Assembly (NCBI GenBank): GCA_033060915.1
Contig: CM065396.1
Span: forward strand, 3,407,501 to 3,471,500
DNA: 64,000 nt
Direction: 5' to 3'
DNA from: Euryodendron excelsum
Taxonomy: Eukaryota; Streptophyta; Magnoliopsida; Ericales; Pentaphylacaceae
Under the pieces are notes generated by a model. It was given only the letters and a program-made list of their open reading frames with translations, was not told where the DNA came from and did no database searches. Positions 24,901 through 33,859 of this stretch are shown here, piece by piece; the first letter of the stretch is position 1, and each line of letters begins with the position of its first letter. The position numbers and the translations under genes are program-made.

Positions 24901-26502
24901 ATCGGATCGCTAAATTCACCGTCTTGGAATGCAACTATACCATGTTTTGGATTGTCGTTGCAAAATCATAAATCGCTAGGGTATTAGCATTTTCTGGTAA
25001 CACAAAACATAATAATTTAGACTGACAATTTGTACTCATATTAATTCATGTGTTTTTCCAACTCCAATGCAGATATGGTGCTATCAAACAAGCTAGTTTT
25101 GTATGATCTCGAAAATCAGACTATTGGGTGGACTGAATACAATTGTGAGTATAGCACACTGTTCAGTTACTTCTACAATTTTTGGTCGGTTTCATAGTTT
25201 AATCTTTCCTTCTTTTTTTTTTTTGCCCAAATGTTATATTGGAAATGTTTCTTTCCTTCTTTATTTATCTTATTTTCCAAGTTTGAGAAGTATCAATTTT
25301 TATTTTCCTTGAGTAGCTTACAGTATCTGACTCAATGTTCCCCTCTCTTATCTCCATATTTCTAAAGGATATTCTGAATATTAGGATGTGTTGTTACATT
25401 CGCCTATCAAATGAGCTTGTTTGGGATAAAACCGAGAATTAGAACAGAGTATATATTGGAATAGAATTGTGAGTGTAACATGCTGTTCGATCACCTCTAC
25501 TTTTGTCTGTCAGTTTCATATATTTTTTTTTCCTTTCCTTGTATGTTGTTATATGGGAAGTGCTTTTCCCCACTTCGATTAGATTTCAGTTATATTATTG
25601 ATGAGAATATTCCAATATTTATGTACTAGAAGTATCAAAGTTTATAGTATATGACTATCTTGTAGTATCTACTTGACATTTCTGCCCTTTCCCTTACTTT
25701 GAGAATATTCTGAATGGTTGGATTTGTTACGTGTATCCACTAGATGGTTTCAGATCTGGATTTTTTTTGTAAAGCTAATGTGTACAATGAAGCAGTTCTT
25801 AGATGATTTGCATTTTTATGCATAAATATTTTCTTTGGCTATCAATTAAGGCCTGTTTGGAGGTCATGTGGCGTGTCTGTGTGCATGCTTATTCGCTAAA
25901 ATTTCATATTGCTTCTTATAAGTTCTTCAAGATGTTGTAGTTGTCTTTGGGTTGCTTTAATTTACTGTCAATCCTACAATCGCTCTTATCCTACCGTATG
26001 ATTTGGGAGGTCCTACTCTTTCCGTTGGGAAAAGCATTAGACGTTAGAAAATAGAATGCCTAAATATGATTGACTTTCATTTAGTTTTGATCAAGTATAA
26101 AATGATTTCGTGCGGATGAAAGATTTTGGAAAACATTTTTGTTGGATAGGAAGTCAAACACCAACAATAACATGAGGTGGGTTTTCTTTGGTTTAGGAAA
26201 ATGATTGCAAGATTTGCTTTTAATGTGAATGAAATTGCCATGAGTTTACATAATGATATGATGACTTTTCTGTTGGATGAAAGTTCCGCTGCATGAAAAA
26301 TGTTGGAACTTATTACATACAAACATTGTTTGTTTGTGGGATGATTTCAGGCTCTTCAAGCATCAAAATGAAGGATGAAGAATCTGGAGACGAGTATCTT
26401 GTTGGCTCCCATGATCTTGCTTCAGCTTGCGGTCTGAATACAGGATGGACTTTAACATTGTTGTTGCTACTGGCTATCCTGCACGGTTACCTGCTGCTGT
26501 AA
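622..26502 (+). CDS. Pepsin-like aspartic protease (A36/A39 class), 3' seven exons; 5' end outside window
   Basis: Exons: 622-846, 3453-3615, 3705-3778, 9392-9482, 22997-23072, 25073-25144 and 26351-26502. All join in phase across GT-AG introns and give about 257 residues of the C-terminal part of a family A1 aspartic protease. Visible landmarks are the conserved [11 protein letters not shown]...DGIVGFGQ block in the first exon, FAHCLDG, the second active-site motif [11 protein letters not shown], the [18 protein letters not shown] strand, CIGWQNGG, and [11 protein letters not shown] near the end. The last exon ends in a leucine-rich hydrophobic stretch, as in the GPI-anchored plant proteases A36 and A39. 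The protein should enter the secretory pathway and cleave proteins at the cell surface. The first catalytic Asp and the signal peptide lie on exons left of the window. The introns are very long because of inserted elements, yet the coding phase and splice sites are intact, so the gene looks functional. Assignment to the A36/A39 subgroup rests on remembered family sequence and gene order. Confidence 0.93.
847..3452 (+). other. Intron with LINE remnant and a degenerate TIR-like element
   Basis: This 2.6-kb intron contains a LINE 3' fragment (about 1630-2890). On both sides of it (about 1228-1410 and 3115-3245) lie GGGCTTGG/TTGGGCTT-rich stretches typical of the ends of degenerate hAT-like elements (family inferred). 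I see no host coding sequence here. Confidence 0.6.
1630..2890 (+). mobile_element. LINE (L1-type) ORF2 3' fragment with RNase H domain
   Basis: An open stretch at 2231-2581 reads through [26 protein letters not shown] and [16 protein letters not shown]. This is the RNase H fold (RVT_3) at the C-terminus of plant L1-like ORF2 proteins. Upstream, 2050-2230 reads in broken frames like the zinc-binding region before that domain. Stops and frameshifts make it a dead copy. The 5' limit is uncertain, and the 3' end is taken near the AT-rich stretch at 2880. It lies sense to the host gene inside an intron. Confidence 0.72.
3453..3615 (+). CDS. Aspartic protease exon with second catalytic Asp
   Basis: Follows acceptor ATCTTAG and ends AAG before GTATGC. 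It encodes [20 protein letters not shown] followed by the active-site motif [19 protein letters not shown]; the Asp of DSG is the second catalytic residue and is intact. Confidence 0.95.
3705..3778 (+). CDS. Aspartic protease exon
   Basis: Between acceptor GGCAATCAG and donor GTAAGG. It encodes [20 protein letters not shown] and ends with two bases of an Asn codon completed by the exon at 9392. The motif [11 protein letters not shown] is conserved in the family. Confidence 0.9.
6030..6406. mobile_element. MITE, 365 bp, with 6-bp target-site duplication
   Basis: Element 6036-6400 is bounded by CCAAGGA...TCCTTGG. The outer arms (CCAAGGATCAAAATTTC and its imperfect complement GAAATTTTGTTCCTTGG) extend inward as matching GTTTCGG/CCGAAAC-rich arms. 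GGCTAA flanks both sides (6030-6035 and 6401-6406). There is no coding capacity, so it is a non-autonomous TIR element. The superfamily is not determined. Confidence 0.75.
6410..7440. repeat. GC-rich unclassified, probably transposon-derived block
   Basis: Base composition is clearly richer in G+C than the surrounding intron. It has recurring GAGCTAGGAGG(T/A)G phrases (about 7072 and 7190) and the purine-rich phrase GGGGGCGAGGCCGCC. No ORF resembles a known protein. It may be an old LTR or internal region of a retrotransposon; this is only a composition-based suggestion. Confidence 0.35.
9392..9482 (+). CDS. Aspartic protease exon
   Basis: After acceptor CCCTTGCAG, before donor GTAAGT. It encodes [20 protein letters not shown] followed by [10 protein letters not shown], the family's characteristic strand. 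Phase is +1 at the start and 0 at the end. Confidence 0.94.
10361..10465. repeat. Short MITE-like foldback
   Basis: A 14-bp outer inverted repeat (10361-10374 with 10452-10465, GCACATTTTAAGCA) encloses a perfect 21-bp inverted repeat (10387-10407 with 10419-10439, centred on GTACAAAGTGTTGG) with an 11-base loop. The whole could fold into one hairpin. The direct flank TGAGG occurs on both sides but is not flush with the right end. Confidence 0.6.
11882..13239. mobile_element. Non-autonomous PIF/Harbinger-like element nested in the TRIM LTR
   Basis: Element 11885-13236 begins GGGCCCATTTGG and ends CAATCAAACAGGCCC, imperfect terminal inverted repeats of the kind seen in Tourist/Harbinger elements. 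TTA flanks it on both sides (11882-11884, 13237-13239). The inner ends are rich in AAAAGCTT/AAGCTTTT inverted phrases. Its ORFs do not resemble a transposase, so it is non-autonomous. It contains an AG microsatellite at 12940-12976. It sits inside the left TRIM LTR, so it inserted later than the TRIM. Confidence 0.68.
12940..12976. repeat. (GA)n microsatellite
   Basis: About 18 uninterrupted GA units inside the nested Harbinger-like element, preceded by a purine-rich stretch with a short G run at 12899-12908. Confidence 0.9.
14390..15117 (+). mobile_element. LINE ORF2 reverse transcriptase fragment, pseudogene
   Basis: Translation in shifting plus-strand frames gives [80 protein letters not shown] and SHLLF, in the order expected of plant L1-type RT. 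At least several frameshifts and stops disrupt it, and the FADD active-site segment is not intact. The 3' side ends in ATTTATTTATCAAAAAAAT, like a plant LINE tail. Confidence 0.8.
15639..15815 (-). repeat. 3' LTR of the Copia element
   Basis: Matches the LTR at 20195-20383. The expected terminal TG of the minus-strand start reads AG here (AGTTAAAGC), and the outer CA is also not kept. Confidence 0.82.
15830..17375 (-). pseudogene. Copia reverse transcriptase with truncated RNase H
   Basis: After the integrase tail, RT blocks follow: [20 protein letters not shown] at about 16700-16750, then the polymerase motif YVDDMIISG at 16204-16230 and [15 protein letters not shown] at about 16030-16080. 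From about 15970 the reading jumps to [11 protein letters not shown]...[13 protein letters not shown], the extreme C-terminus. The RNase H catalytic core between them is missing, so an internal deletion removed it. Many frameshifts are present. Confidence 0.8.
17376..17828 (-). pseudogene. Copia integrase core fragment
   Basis: Contains NVVHTDI running into a stop, then [35 protein letters not shown] and [19 protein letters not shown]. The catalytic Glu of the NGIAE motif is kept. Several stops lie between the blocks. Confidence 0.85.
17829..18592 (-). pseudogene. Copia protease and GAG-pre-integrase region
   Basis: The protease site reads [14 protein letters not shown] at about 18360-18400, where active copies have D-S-G; the Ser is replaced by Phe. 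Downstream, at 18038-17829, [10 protein letters not shown]...[11 protein letters not shown] is the GAG-pre-integrase zinc finger. Frames are interrupted between the two. Confidence 0.85.
18537..19520 (-). pseudogene. Copia Gag region with zinc knuckle
   Basis: Begins [14 protein letters not shown] and reads through the Gag (UBN2-like) signature [17 protein letters not shown]. One in-frame stop separates the N-terminal part (19185-19520) from the rest (18537-19115). The C-terminal part carries a GGRGSF-arginine tract encoded by a CGA/GAC repeat at 18773-18806 and a CCHC zinc knuckle [14 protein letters not shown]. The stop makes it a pseudogene copy. Confidence 0.88.
20195..20383 (-). repeat. 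5' LTR of the Copia element
   Basis: On the minus strand it starts TGTTAAAGC and ends CACTTCA, two bases before the PBS. It matches 15639-15815 apart from a few substitutions and an indel near its end. Confidence 0.85.
20512..20538 (+). repeat. Homopolymeric G run (27 bases)
   Basis: A pure G tract just downstream of the Copia element, inside the protease intron. It could form G-quadruplex in the pre-mRNA sense strand. Its length is likely uncertain in sequencing. Confidence 0.85.
22507..22745 (+). mobile_element. tRNA-derived SINE with 9-bp target-site duplication
   Basis: The element body 22516-22736 starts AACCCATGGGGTAGCCCAG. It has a pol III A-box-like TAGCCCAGTGG near its start and a B-box-like GGGTTCAACTC at about 22583-22593, and ends in an A-rich tail of TAAAATAAAATAAA type. 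TGTTCATGG flanks it exactly on both sides (22507-22515 and 22737-22745). The layout is that of a plant tRNA-derived SINE. Confidence 0.82.
22997..23072 (+). CDS. Aspartic protease exon
   Basis: After acceptor TATTTTGCAG, before donor GTACCA. It encodes [20 protein letters not shown] followed by LNLLG and the first base of an Asp codon. CIGWQNGG is conserved in this protease group. Confidence 0.93.
23073..25072 (+). other. 2.0-kb intron, mostly unassigned
   Basis: Holds one copy of a dispersed repeat (about 24555-25001). The stretch 23073-24550 shows no coding sequence or repeat I recognise. Confidence 0.6.
24555..25001 (+). repeat. Dispersed repeat, copy 1
   Basis: Shares order and many words with 48138-48518: GCCACATGCTCTAAAATGTGG at the left, then CTTCAAATTAAT-like, GCATTATG(A/G)CCCATT, TTCATTATATTTGATTT-like and GGATCGC...AATTC blocks, and ATTAGCA...TGGTAA at the right. 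The ends here form a weak inverted repeat GTTACCTGGA/TTCTGGTAAC. It has no coding capacity, so a non-autonomous DNA element is likely. Confidence 0.65.
25073..25144 (+). CDS. Aspartic protease exon
   Basis: After acceptor CCAATGCAG, before donor GTGAGT. It encodes [20 protein letters not shown] and EYN, the end of the pepsin fold where family members have a (V)VYDLENQ(V/L)IGW motif. Confidence 0.94.
25145..26350 (+). other. 1.2-kb intron containing a decayed copy of the preceding exon
   Basis: The segment at about 25397-25740 repeats 25073-25396 with substitutions, including the exon/intron junction AATTGTGAGT. At 25855 the phrase AAGGCCTGTTTGGA looks like the end of a TIR element, but no partner end was found. 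Confidence 0.6.
25400..25468 (+). pseudogene. Pseudo-exon: degenerate tandem duplicate of the 25073-25144 exon
   Basis: The sequence from about 25406 (ATCAAATGAGCTTGTTT...) aligns with the true exon (ATCAAACAAGCTAGTTT...) and ends in the same AATT|GTGAGT donor. The downstream intron is also shared (GCTGTTC..., TTTCATA..., GGATATTCTGAAT versus GAATATTCTGAAT). The acceptor AG is lost and the reading frame is broken (in-frame stops), so it should not be spliced in as coding sequence. Confidence 0.75.
26351..26502 (+). CDS. Aspartic protease terminal exon with hydrophobic C-terminus
   Basis: After acceptor GATTTCAG. It encodes [20 protein letters not shown] and [13 protein letters not shown], then a leucine-rich segment [17 protein letters not shown] and TAA at 26500-26502. 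The hydrophobic tail fits a GPI-anchor signal or a tail membrane segment, as in A36/A39. Confidence 0.95.
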
Positions 26503-27649
26503 TGAGAGTTTTTGGACAAAATAGTAGAATGGCATCAATTGATTTTCGTTGGTGTGTACCAATAATTTGTTCTTAATGAAAATGCGCACTTTTGCATGAT
26601 TCTTGATTTGTCCCATTGTTGCCTTCCTGTGCTATACTCACAAATGATGATGACCTACTACTACTCTTAAGCCCCGATCGAAGGATTCAGAAAGTTTATA
26701 GATAGATAAACCTCATGACCATGCTTTCTTGTGGTTTTTCTTGGTTTGGTTTTCTTCATTTCATTTCATTTCTAGGCAAATAATTTGTAATTGGGGAATT
26801 GTGTTTTGGCATGGCATTCTCTTGTGATTGAATTTCTAGAGGACATTTCTGAGTGCTGCCTGCTATATATTGTTATTTTCTATACTGAAGAGTATATCAT
26901 TCTTGTGTTTATATATATGTAAATCTATTTTTTGGATTGGCAGAAACTGACTCTAATTTATATGTTTTCCATTTCATTTGTATAATGACAAGTACATCAA
27001 CATCACTGTATAGCGACTGAAGATGTTGAAGTGTATTTATTACCTTTATTTCAAGAAAAAAAAAAATGCACGCCCGACCAAAATCCTTCACATTTGTCGT
27101 AATGGTAAGCCACCGGAGTTCTGCCAATAGAATTTTTCTTAGGCTGATGTAGCAATGGCTAAGTTGATGGCTGAGATTCGAGAAGGAGAAGAGTATGTGT
27201 ATATATATATATAGAGAGAGAGAGAGAAGAAATCTCATGTTACGGTCACTGGAGAAATCAAAATGTAGAGCAAAGCATGGATTTTGCTTAGTCATGGATT
27301 CCAGAACAGGTGGAAAAAAGTATTTCCAGGAGGAGAATTAATCTGAACAAGTGAAAAACTGAAATGAAAGAAAAATGACCATAGAAAAAGGAAAGAAAAG
27401 AAAGAAACACAGAGCAAAAAGAGAAAAAGAAAGGGAATTGGATTCTGCCCTTGTTTGTTTGTTATCCTTGAAGTTGATTATAGAAAGCAGAAGAAAACAG
27501 AAGGATAAAAAAGGAAAAATAAAAAGTAACCAAACAAAATAATAATAATAATTGTTCTACCAATACTTACTCTCTTCATTTTCCTATCCCAATTAATAAA
27601 TAAATGAATGTAGCTTTTTCACTTAATTTTCTTTTCCTATCATTATTAA

Positions 27650-27652
<3 letters not shown>

Positions 27653-27697
<45 letters not shown>
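27653..27697. repeat. (CT)n microsatellite
   Basis: About 22 uninterrupted CT units, about 1.15 kb downstream of the protease stop. Confidence 0.95.
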
Positions 27698-27699
<2 letters not shown>

Positions 27700-28124
27700 C
27701 AATTAATCCAAGATTCCTTACTCTCTAAACATTCATACAAAGATCCAACATAACGTAAAAGATACAAACCATGTTCGGGAACAAGACAGAGACACAGCCC
27801 ACCTAAAGAATCAGCTGTTCCATTGGAGAAGTAGTGAGAGCCCCCTTCCGGTAGCAATTCAGTCAATCAATGCAGCAAAAATTTCACAAAAACTAGTTCA
27901 TATATATATATATATATATATGTCATTTATCTTCTTCTTTCAATATGTTGTAGCTATAAACACACACGCACACACACAGCGGAATGAACATTCATGAGAT
28001 GCCATGAACTGATCTCAATTGCTAGTAACAAGTTTGTCTAAGGGGCACAACACAAGTCAGTGCTTTCAGTTAAAAAGCTTCTAGCAAAATATCGTCTTCT
28101 TCCGAAGAGATTGACAAACTTCCC

Positions 28125-28233
28125 ACAAACTGATCGTTGTTCATGGCATATCATTAAAACACTATGCTTTCTATATATATATATATATATATCAACATGG
28201 ATTGATGAGTTGCCATGAACACGATCAATTTGT
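28125..28233. ncRNA. Candidate small-RNA hairpin A
   Basis: Arm 28125-28154 (core TGATCGTTGTTCATGGCAT) pairs with 28204-28233 (core TTGCCATGAACACGATCA) over about 30 positions with a few mismatches. The loop is about 50 bases and AT-rich. It is followed about 160 bp later by a homologous hairpin. No match to a miRNA I know, so it could equally be a foldback transposon. Strand unknown. Confidence 0.4.
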
Positions 28234-28288
28234 AGTAATTTCTCTATAAACTTATAGCAAAAGTGTACACTAAAAATTGAGAACTTCC

Positions 28289-28437
28289 AACAAACTGATC
28301 GCTGTTCATGGCATATCATCAAACGTTATGCTGTATATGCACATATATATATATATATATATATACATATTTATGTGTGTGTGTGTGTGTGTGTATCAAC
28401 AAGGATCGATGAGATGCCATGAACACGATCAGATTGT
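28289..28437. ncRNA. Candidate small-RNA hairpin B
   Basis: Arm 28289-28320 (core TGATCGCTGTTCATGGCAT) pairs with 28408-28437 (core GATGCCATGAACACGATCA), and complementarity runs about 30 positions. The AT/GT-rich loop is about 87 bases. It is homologous to hairpin A. A partial third unit (right arm GATGCCATGAACTGATC at about 27998) lies to the left. A palindromic TATATATA box at 28500-28510 could serve a minus-strand transcript through all units. Confidence 0.42.
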
Positions 28438-28754
28438 AGTGCTCTGATTGTCAGCGAAGAGATGGGTCATTTGGGTTTGTGGAAGGGTCCTTCCTTCTTA
28501 TATATATAAGCTTCGATCCAGCAAAAGGGGTCCTCCTTGTGGGTAATTTCGATGGGATCACAATGCTTTCGGCATTTCAGTAAATACGCAGTGATCTTCA
28601 TTTATGAACGTTACATATTTGATTTTGTAAGCTTTAAAGTCCAGAAATTAACTTGCTATTCTTGGAGGTCTCAAGTGTCCATATGCATTTCCATGACCCC
28701 AAAAAAATGTGACTTATGACATCATACGATTACATCCCAGGAAAGAACATATAC

Positions 28755-28794
<40 letters not shown>

Positions 28795-29115
28795 TAAAAA
28801 TTTCTATCTATTGGATTAAATTTCTATATAGCATTACTCTCTTCACGAATGCAAATAATCTTGGTGGTTTTATAAAAGGAATGTTCCTTTTTTATTGATT
28901 ATTTCAATTTAAGTAATGAAGAATTTTCCAATAAAATTAGAAATCTGTAAAGGTCTGGTTGAGGTGTATCAGTTTTTATTCTATACACCAAACCTGTATT
29001 GGATGAAGTTGGGGGAATAAATGTGAGTGAAGAGTCCATATATTATAGATAGTTTTGACAGTATTTAAATTTGGCAATCCTACAAAAGTAAAATTTTGAG
29101 TGTTTATAATGGCTA

Positions 29116-29132
29116 GGGGGGGGGGGGGGGGG
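29116..29132 (+). repeat. G run (17 bases)
   Basis: Uninterrupted G17 followed by CGGGG; a potential G-quadruplex site in intergenic DNA. Confidence 0.85.
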
Positions 29133-29431
29133 CGGGGCATGCAAAGAATTGAGGGTAGGTTATCATTTACTCCTTTTTTTTCATTTATATGTTTCTTTTT
29201 CTTTCCTTCTTTTCTTTTTTTTTTTTAATAACTTTTGGCTGAAGGTAGCTTTGTTATGGCCTTTTGATTTTGAAATTTTTTTTTTTCTAGTTTTGCCTAA
29301 AACCATAATCTAAAAGTCCATAAAAGAGCTGTATCCAAACGAGGATGAAATGAATATTGTGAGGGTAGCCACTTCCAAGTTCCAACGGATGATTTGTGCC
29401 TCCAAATGCCCTTCGGAAAAATAGTATTGTA

Positions 29432-29742
29432 TAGGCCATGTTTATTTCACATGATGGGATAAGGGAAATAAGAAACCAAGATGCTACGTACGTACATGCG
29501 TTATTATAAATCTGGCCGGAGTAGTTTCATAATTTGGCCTCCAATTCTAAACTCAGATTGCTTGTCCCAACTTTCCCCTCAGATTATTTCACCCACTTTT
29601 TGAGATTACTTAAACTCTTGTCTAGGCCGTGCTTGGAATGCTTATCTCGACCCCCTTTTATGCTAATGAACAAGGGATAAGTCCAAACATGAAATTGCTA
29701 ATCCAATTCCACAACTTCATCCCATGAACCAAATACTGGCTA
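29432..29742. mobile_element. Candidate TIR element (about 310 bp)
   Basis: The left end TAGGCCATGTTTATTTCACA TGATGGG is imperfectly complementary to the right end CATCCCATGAACCAAATACTGGCTA. There is no coding capacity. The flanks share only TA/TAT, compatible with a Tourist-type TSD but not decisive. Confidence 0.5.
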
Positions 29743-29813
29743 TAGTTTAACTAAATTTTGCTGGGATGACTGCATGCTGCCCCCTTTATTGTAAGAAATA
29801 GCCGGGAAGATAA

Positions 29814-30173
29814 ATCTGTTTGGTAAACGTTTTTTGTTTTTATTTTTTTTTAAAAAAAAACAAAAAACAATGTTTGTTTTCTGTTTTTTTTTTTAGTTGG
29901 TTACAAAATTCGAAAAAGAAAATGAAAAACTCGTTAAATGGCTGTGTTCTCTATTTTCAAAATATTGGTACAGTGCTGTTGGTACAATAGTAACGTATAA
30001 ATGTCCACCACTAAATCATAAAAAAAACACATAGCAAAAGCACAATGTAAAAAACGAAAACGAACAGTATTATCAAACGGAAACTCTTCTCAACACAATG
30101 CTATCAAACTTTTTTGTTTCCAAGAATAAAAAAAACAAAAATGGATCTAGAATCAAAACCAGAACCAAACAGG
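29814..30173 (-). mobile_element. TIR element of a three-copy family (inverted copy)
   Basis: Ends are TCTGTTTGGTAAACG and AGAACCAAACAGG. The interior, read on the minus strand, matches the elements at 52082-52353 and 57591-57847, including a GGTGGACATTTATACGTTA-like block and a CAATATTTTG block. AT-rich and non-coding. Confidence 0.6.
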
Positions 30174-31315
30174 TGAGTTATGTTTTGCAAGCAATGGAAT
30201 GAGCACAATGATCAATCGAGTTTAAATCCATTGTGATTGGCGGGCTATATATACCGTATCAGAAATGATGTGGAAAATAGTCATTAATATTCCTTGAAAT
30301 TTATTTTTTCTGCCTTCAATTTATGCTTAAGTCACAATATAATAAAAGAATATAAATACACACATTCATATATATATATATATATATATATGATGCTTCG
30401 GAATGAACATATATATATATATATATATATGTAATGCATCTTAGAGAACATCCAGCAGAGGAGGCAAAGCACTTGACCTGTGTATGCCCTGCCAACATCT
30501 ACTCTTCTACGATACAATACCAATTCCAATAGCAATACCAATAACCAATACGAATACAATATAATTTGTTATTTACAGTCTCAGTTTTCAAAATTTTCTT
30601 AGTTTTCTGCCATTGTCCAGCCCAGCTCACTGTAAGCAAAGGAAATAGCCTAAACATAATGACATATATGAATTAATTTTTCAAATTTTACCGCAGCAAA
30701 TCTGGGCAGACCATCCCGTAAATGTCACTTTCTTTAACTCATTGCCTAAGGCCTCCTTCTAAGTGGGTGCAATGACTTATTATAATCAAAGTGCTTCTCA
30801 TTAAAGAGTTCTGTTGAGATTCGTGGTGGTCGTAAAGAACTACTTGAAAAGAGCTTTTACTCTCTCTTTCCTGCCAAAGCCAAAGCCCCTGGATTACGAC
30901 CTTTTTTGAAAAGTGCTTAATATTGGAGACAAATCCTTGCAAGTGAAAAAGTACATTAAATACGCAACTAAAGGCACCCGGCCTAAAGCACTTTTAGGGT
31001 AGTGCACGAGCTTGACACACCACAGCACCAAACGTGGCCTAATTCACTTGTTAATTCATCGCTAAATATCCATACCAATGCGTTAAACATATATATGCCT
31101 ACATACATACATACATACATGCGGCCCAGCCCGTGCTTTCAAAGAAAATAGATGTCAAACAATAGCATAATCATTTTACTACTTGATACAAAAGGTACGT
31201 GTCTGCATAAAACTCTGATACGGTCGGTCGGTCATTATTTGCTGATATTATGTCATACAACAATACCAATAATTACAATTATAGCAAATGCAGAGAATGT
31301 ACACCGGGTAGGTTT

Positions 31316-31417
31316 TTACAGAGTTGTCTTTAAAAACTGTACAACGAAATATACAACTGCCAAAAATAGTGCAATTTGGTAGGCATCTCTTTGGAAACTG
31401 TCATCCCTTTGAAAGAA
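31316..31417 (-). CDS. DUF2358 gene exon 5 (membrane segment and stop)
   Basis: After acceptor GTGATTCAG. It encodes FFQRDDSFQRDAYQIALFLA then VVYFVVQFLKTTL and TAA (31318-31316). It provides one hydrophobic transmembrane segment near the C-terminus. Confidence 0.92.
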   Translation of the reverse strand, partial: FFQRDDSFQRDAYQIALFLAVVYFVVQFLKTTL

Positions 31418-33823
31418 CTGAATCACAGAACATACCACAACCCATCAGTTAAACATAGAAATAAAGTAACTCCTTTGAAATATTAAAATGTCTTAAATGG
31501 GAAAGAAATTTGTAGAAATTATTCTATTGTATGTATACAAACCCAAAAAATTGTGAGATCCTGAAATTATTCTCTGGTGCATCTTCTTTAGCTTCCTTCT
31601 AAGATAGGTCAATTTTACTTCTTTACGGAGGAGCATCCTCTACTTGCTTCACTTTCAAGTTGGAGCAAGGATTTTGATCACAAAGTGAGGGTTGATGTAT
31701 ATGGCACAGAGCTTCTGTCCTGTCATGGTTCTCTCTCTATTTCCACCCTTTGCCCCTCTCCTTTTATCTCTCAATTTTGGAGGTCCCAATATTTATGCAT
31801 GTAAAATTTTAAAATAAATTTTGAAAGATTTTTAAAATATTGATATTTTTTTCTAAATGATTTTAAAATAAATGATATATAGCCATTCAGATAGATATCT
31901 AGTCATATATCCCATTTTTGGCAACAGAAATATATCCATTAGTTTCAAAATAGAACATGTATACATTTAGGTATATATGCCTTAACCAATTATCTCAGTG
32001 AACTTTCCTAATCACAAAATAAAATAAAATCACCCACTCAAAAAAGAAAAAAATGATTTTTTCTCTTTTCTCTTCTGATAAATGATAATCCAAGGAAGCA
32101 CTAAAGGGAGCCAAGAGGTTGCAAACAAGAGGAAGCAAGGTCAAATGAAAAGGTATTGCTTATCATCTTGGGAAGTCCGAAAATAAGAGAGGAAATGGTG
32201 TAAATTATTTACCAAACTTGTTTTGATAGCTGATGGTATTCAAACCCTGGCAAAATTATTCACACAACTTTGGCCAACTATAGGCACAATTAGTCCTAAA
32301 AATCCATTACACATGAACAAGACATCATAAATGCACAAAAGGCAAAATGAATCAAATTATATCCAAAAATACAGAAAACTTCCAGCACTTCACTATGTAG
32401 GTACCTCCAATAAAAATGCACTATGATCATGGGATCCGAATTGACACAGGTTTTACCGACGATATTGTCCATGTAAAAGAAGATTCATTGCCTTTACTGG
32501 AGAGGAACCACAAATAAGATGAGGTATCAGTTATGTTTGAAATTGAATATGATATAGTTAGTAAGGAAGCCTCAATTATTATCAATCAAGGAGCCTCCTT
32601 GAAGATTTTTATTAGCAAGTGGGCCTTTGGCAAGATTGTATTTGTTGGTAATACTACGTTTCTTTTGTGTATGCTTTTTATGTAGATATGTTCCTCAATA
32701 ATGCAGCCCCTTTTCGTAATAATGCAGCCACTTCGTTTATACAAAACATGAAAGGAAAAACAAACTGGAGAGAACTCTATCTTACTTCAAGACATTCAAC
32801 CAGCAAAACAAATATGGTGTATGTCTGTATGTTTGTATACTGAAGAATATGTTCACGAAGGAATAAGGTTAAGAGCGGGGAAAAAAAAAGTTAAACAAAA
32901 TAAAGAGCTTCTAAAGAAGAACTTACCTTTGTTGGATCACCAGAAGGGTCTGGATAAATCTCTCGGTTCTCTTTTTGTGTTGAAAACCAGCTTGTAATGT
33001 TCTTAACAAAGTCACCTACATCTTTTCCAGCCTCAATAGTGGAAAAGAGACGGCGCGATGTCCAGAAATAAGCCTGAGCTATGGCTGATGATGCTGATAA
33101 ATCCCAAAACTCTTCATGCTCAATCACTTGGCCGCTAATCTGGTTCAGTGTATACTGAGAAGTAACTTTAATGATCAAGTCTCCTCCTATACCAGCAAGT
33201 AAAGACTTAGGTTTCCCTTTTATTGTCCACTTAATACTCAGCACACTGGTTGACAACATCAACATTTCCTGCACACTCTACAAACTCAAGGACAAAAGGG
33301 TAAAGATTCATAAGGCAAAGAATACAATAAAAATATTTACCATAATTAAGCTCATAGACATTGTATTTTTTATTATGGTCACTACAACTACAACCACAAC
33401 CACAACCACAACTTAATGTCAGCCTCTATATTCAGGGTTCTAGGAGGGATGGACTGGGCACCCACTTAACCTCCAATGACCCAAATTGGCTGTCCTTGGA
33501 CTGGAAATATAAATGGAGACTAGGAAAATGCATGCTTCTAAATCTTTTCAAGAATTGTAAAAGATGTTCTTACTAGGTGATCTAATTCAAATTGAACAAA
33601 GCAAAGCAGATCCTAACAGAAAAGTTGAAGCTGAAACGTGCAAACAGGAACACAAGTACACCCGGTCTCGCATGTAGGAATGTGCACAAAAACTTCACAC
33701 ACACACACAGAAATCAGAGTGAGTAAGTTGTGCAAACAAAACGATGCTCTTTTGTACTTGTGCCACGACACCATGAAAATTCAATCTCCTGCTTTTCTAT
33801 ATTCTATAGATTTGTATGGAGGG

Positions 33824-33859
<36 letters not shown>

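Larger units (their letters stand above)
26503..31315. other. Intergenic region between convergent genes
   Basis: The protease (plus) and the DUF2358 gene (minus) end towards each other here. The region holds CT/AG and AT microsatellites, tandem foldbacks (27990-28440), a G run (29116-29132), two TIR-element candidates (29432-29742 and 29814-30173) and AT runs at 30370-30430. No protein-coding ORF with recognisable similarity was found. Confidence 0.75.

Noticed and set aside
27899..30430. Regularly spaced AT-repeats as a CRISPR-like or array feature
   Set aside because: These are simple AT microsatellites of varying length in plant DNA; there is no repeat-spacer architecture.
30742..31040. 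Possible TIR element with ends CTAAGGCCTCC and CCAAACGTGGCC
   Set aside because: The ends are only loosely complementary and no TSD is visible.
31640..31760. Short minus-strand ORF MTGQKLCAIYINPHFVIK
   Set aside because: It lies within intron 4 of the DUF2358 gene and lacks family similarity or supporting context.
32441..32522. Possible terminal exon of the DUF2358 gene (minus strand after CTCTCCAG)
   Set aside because: The phase is wrong: it would give an immediate stop. The exon at 31417-31316 fits phase and family C-terminus.
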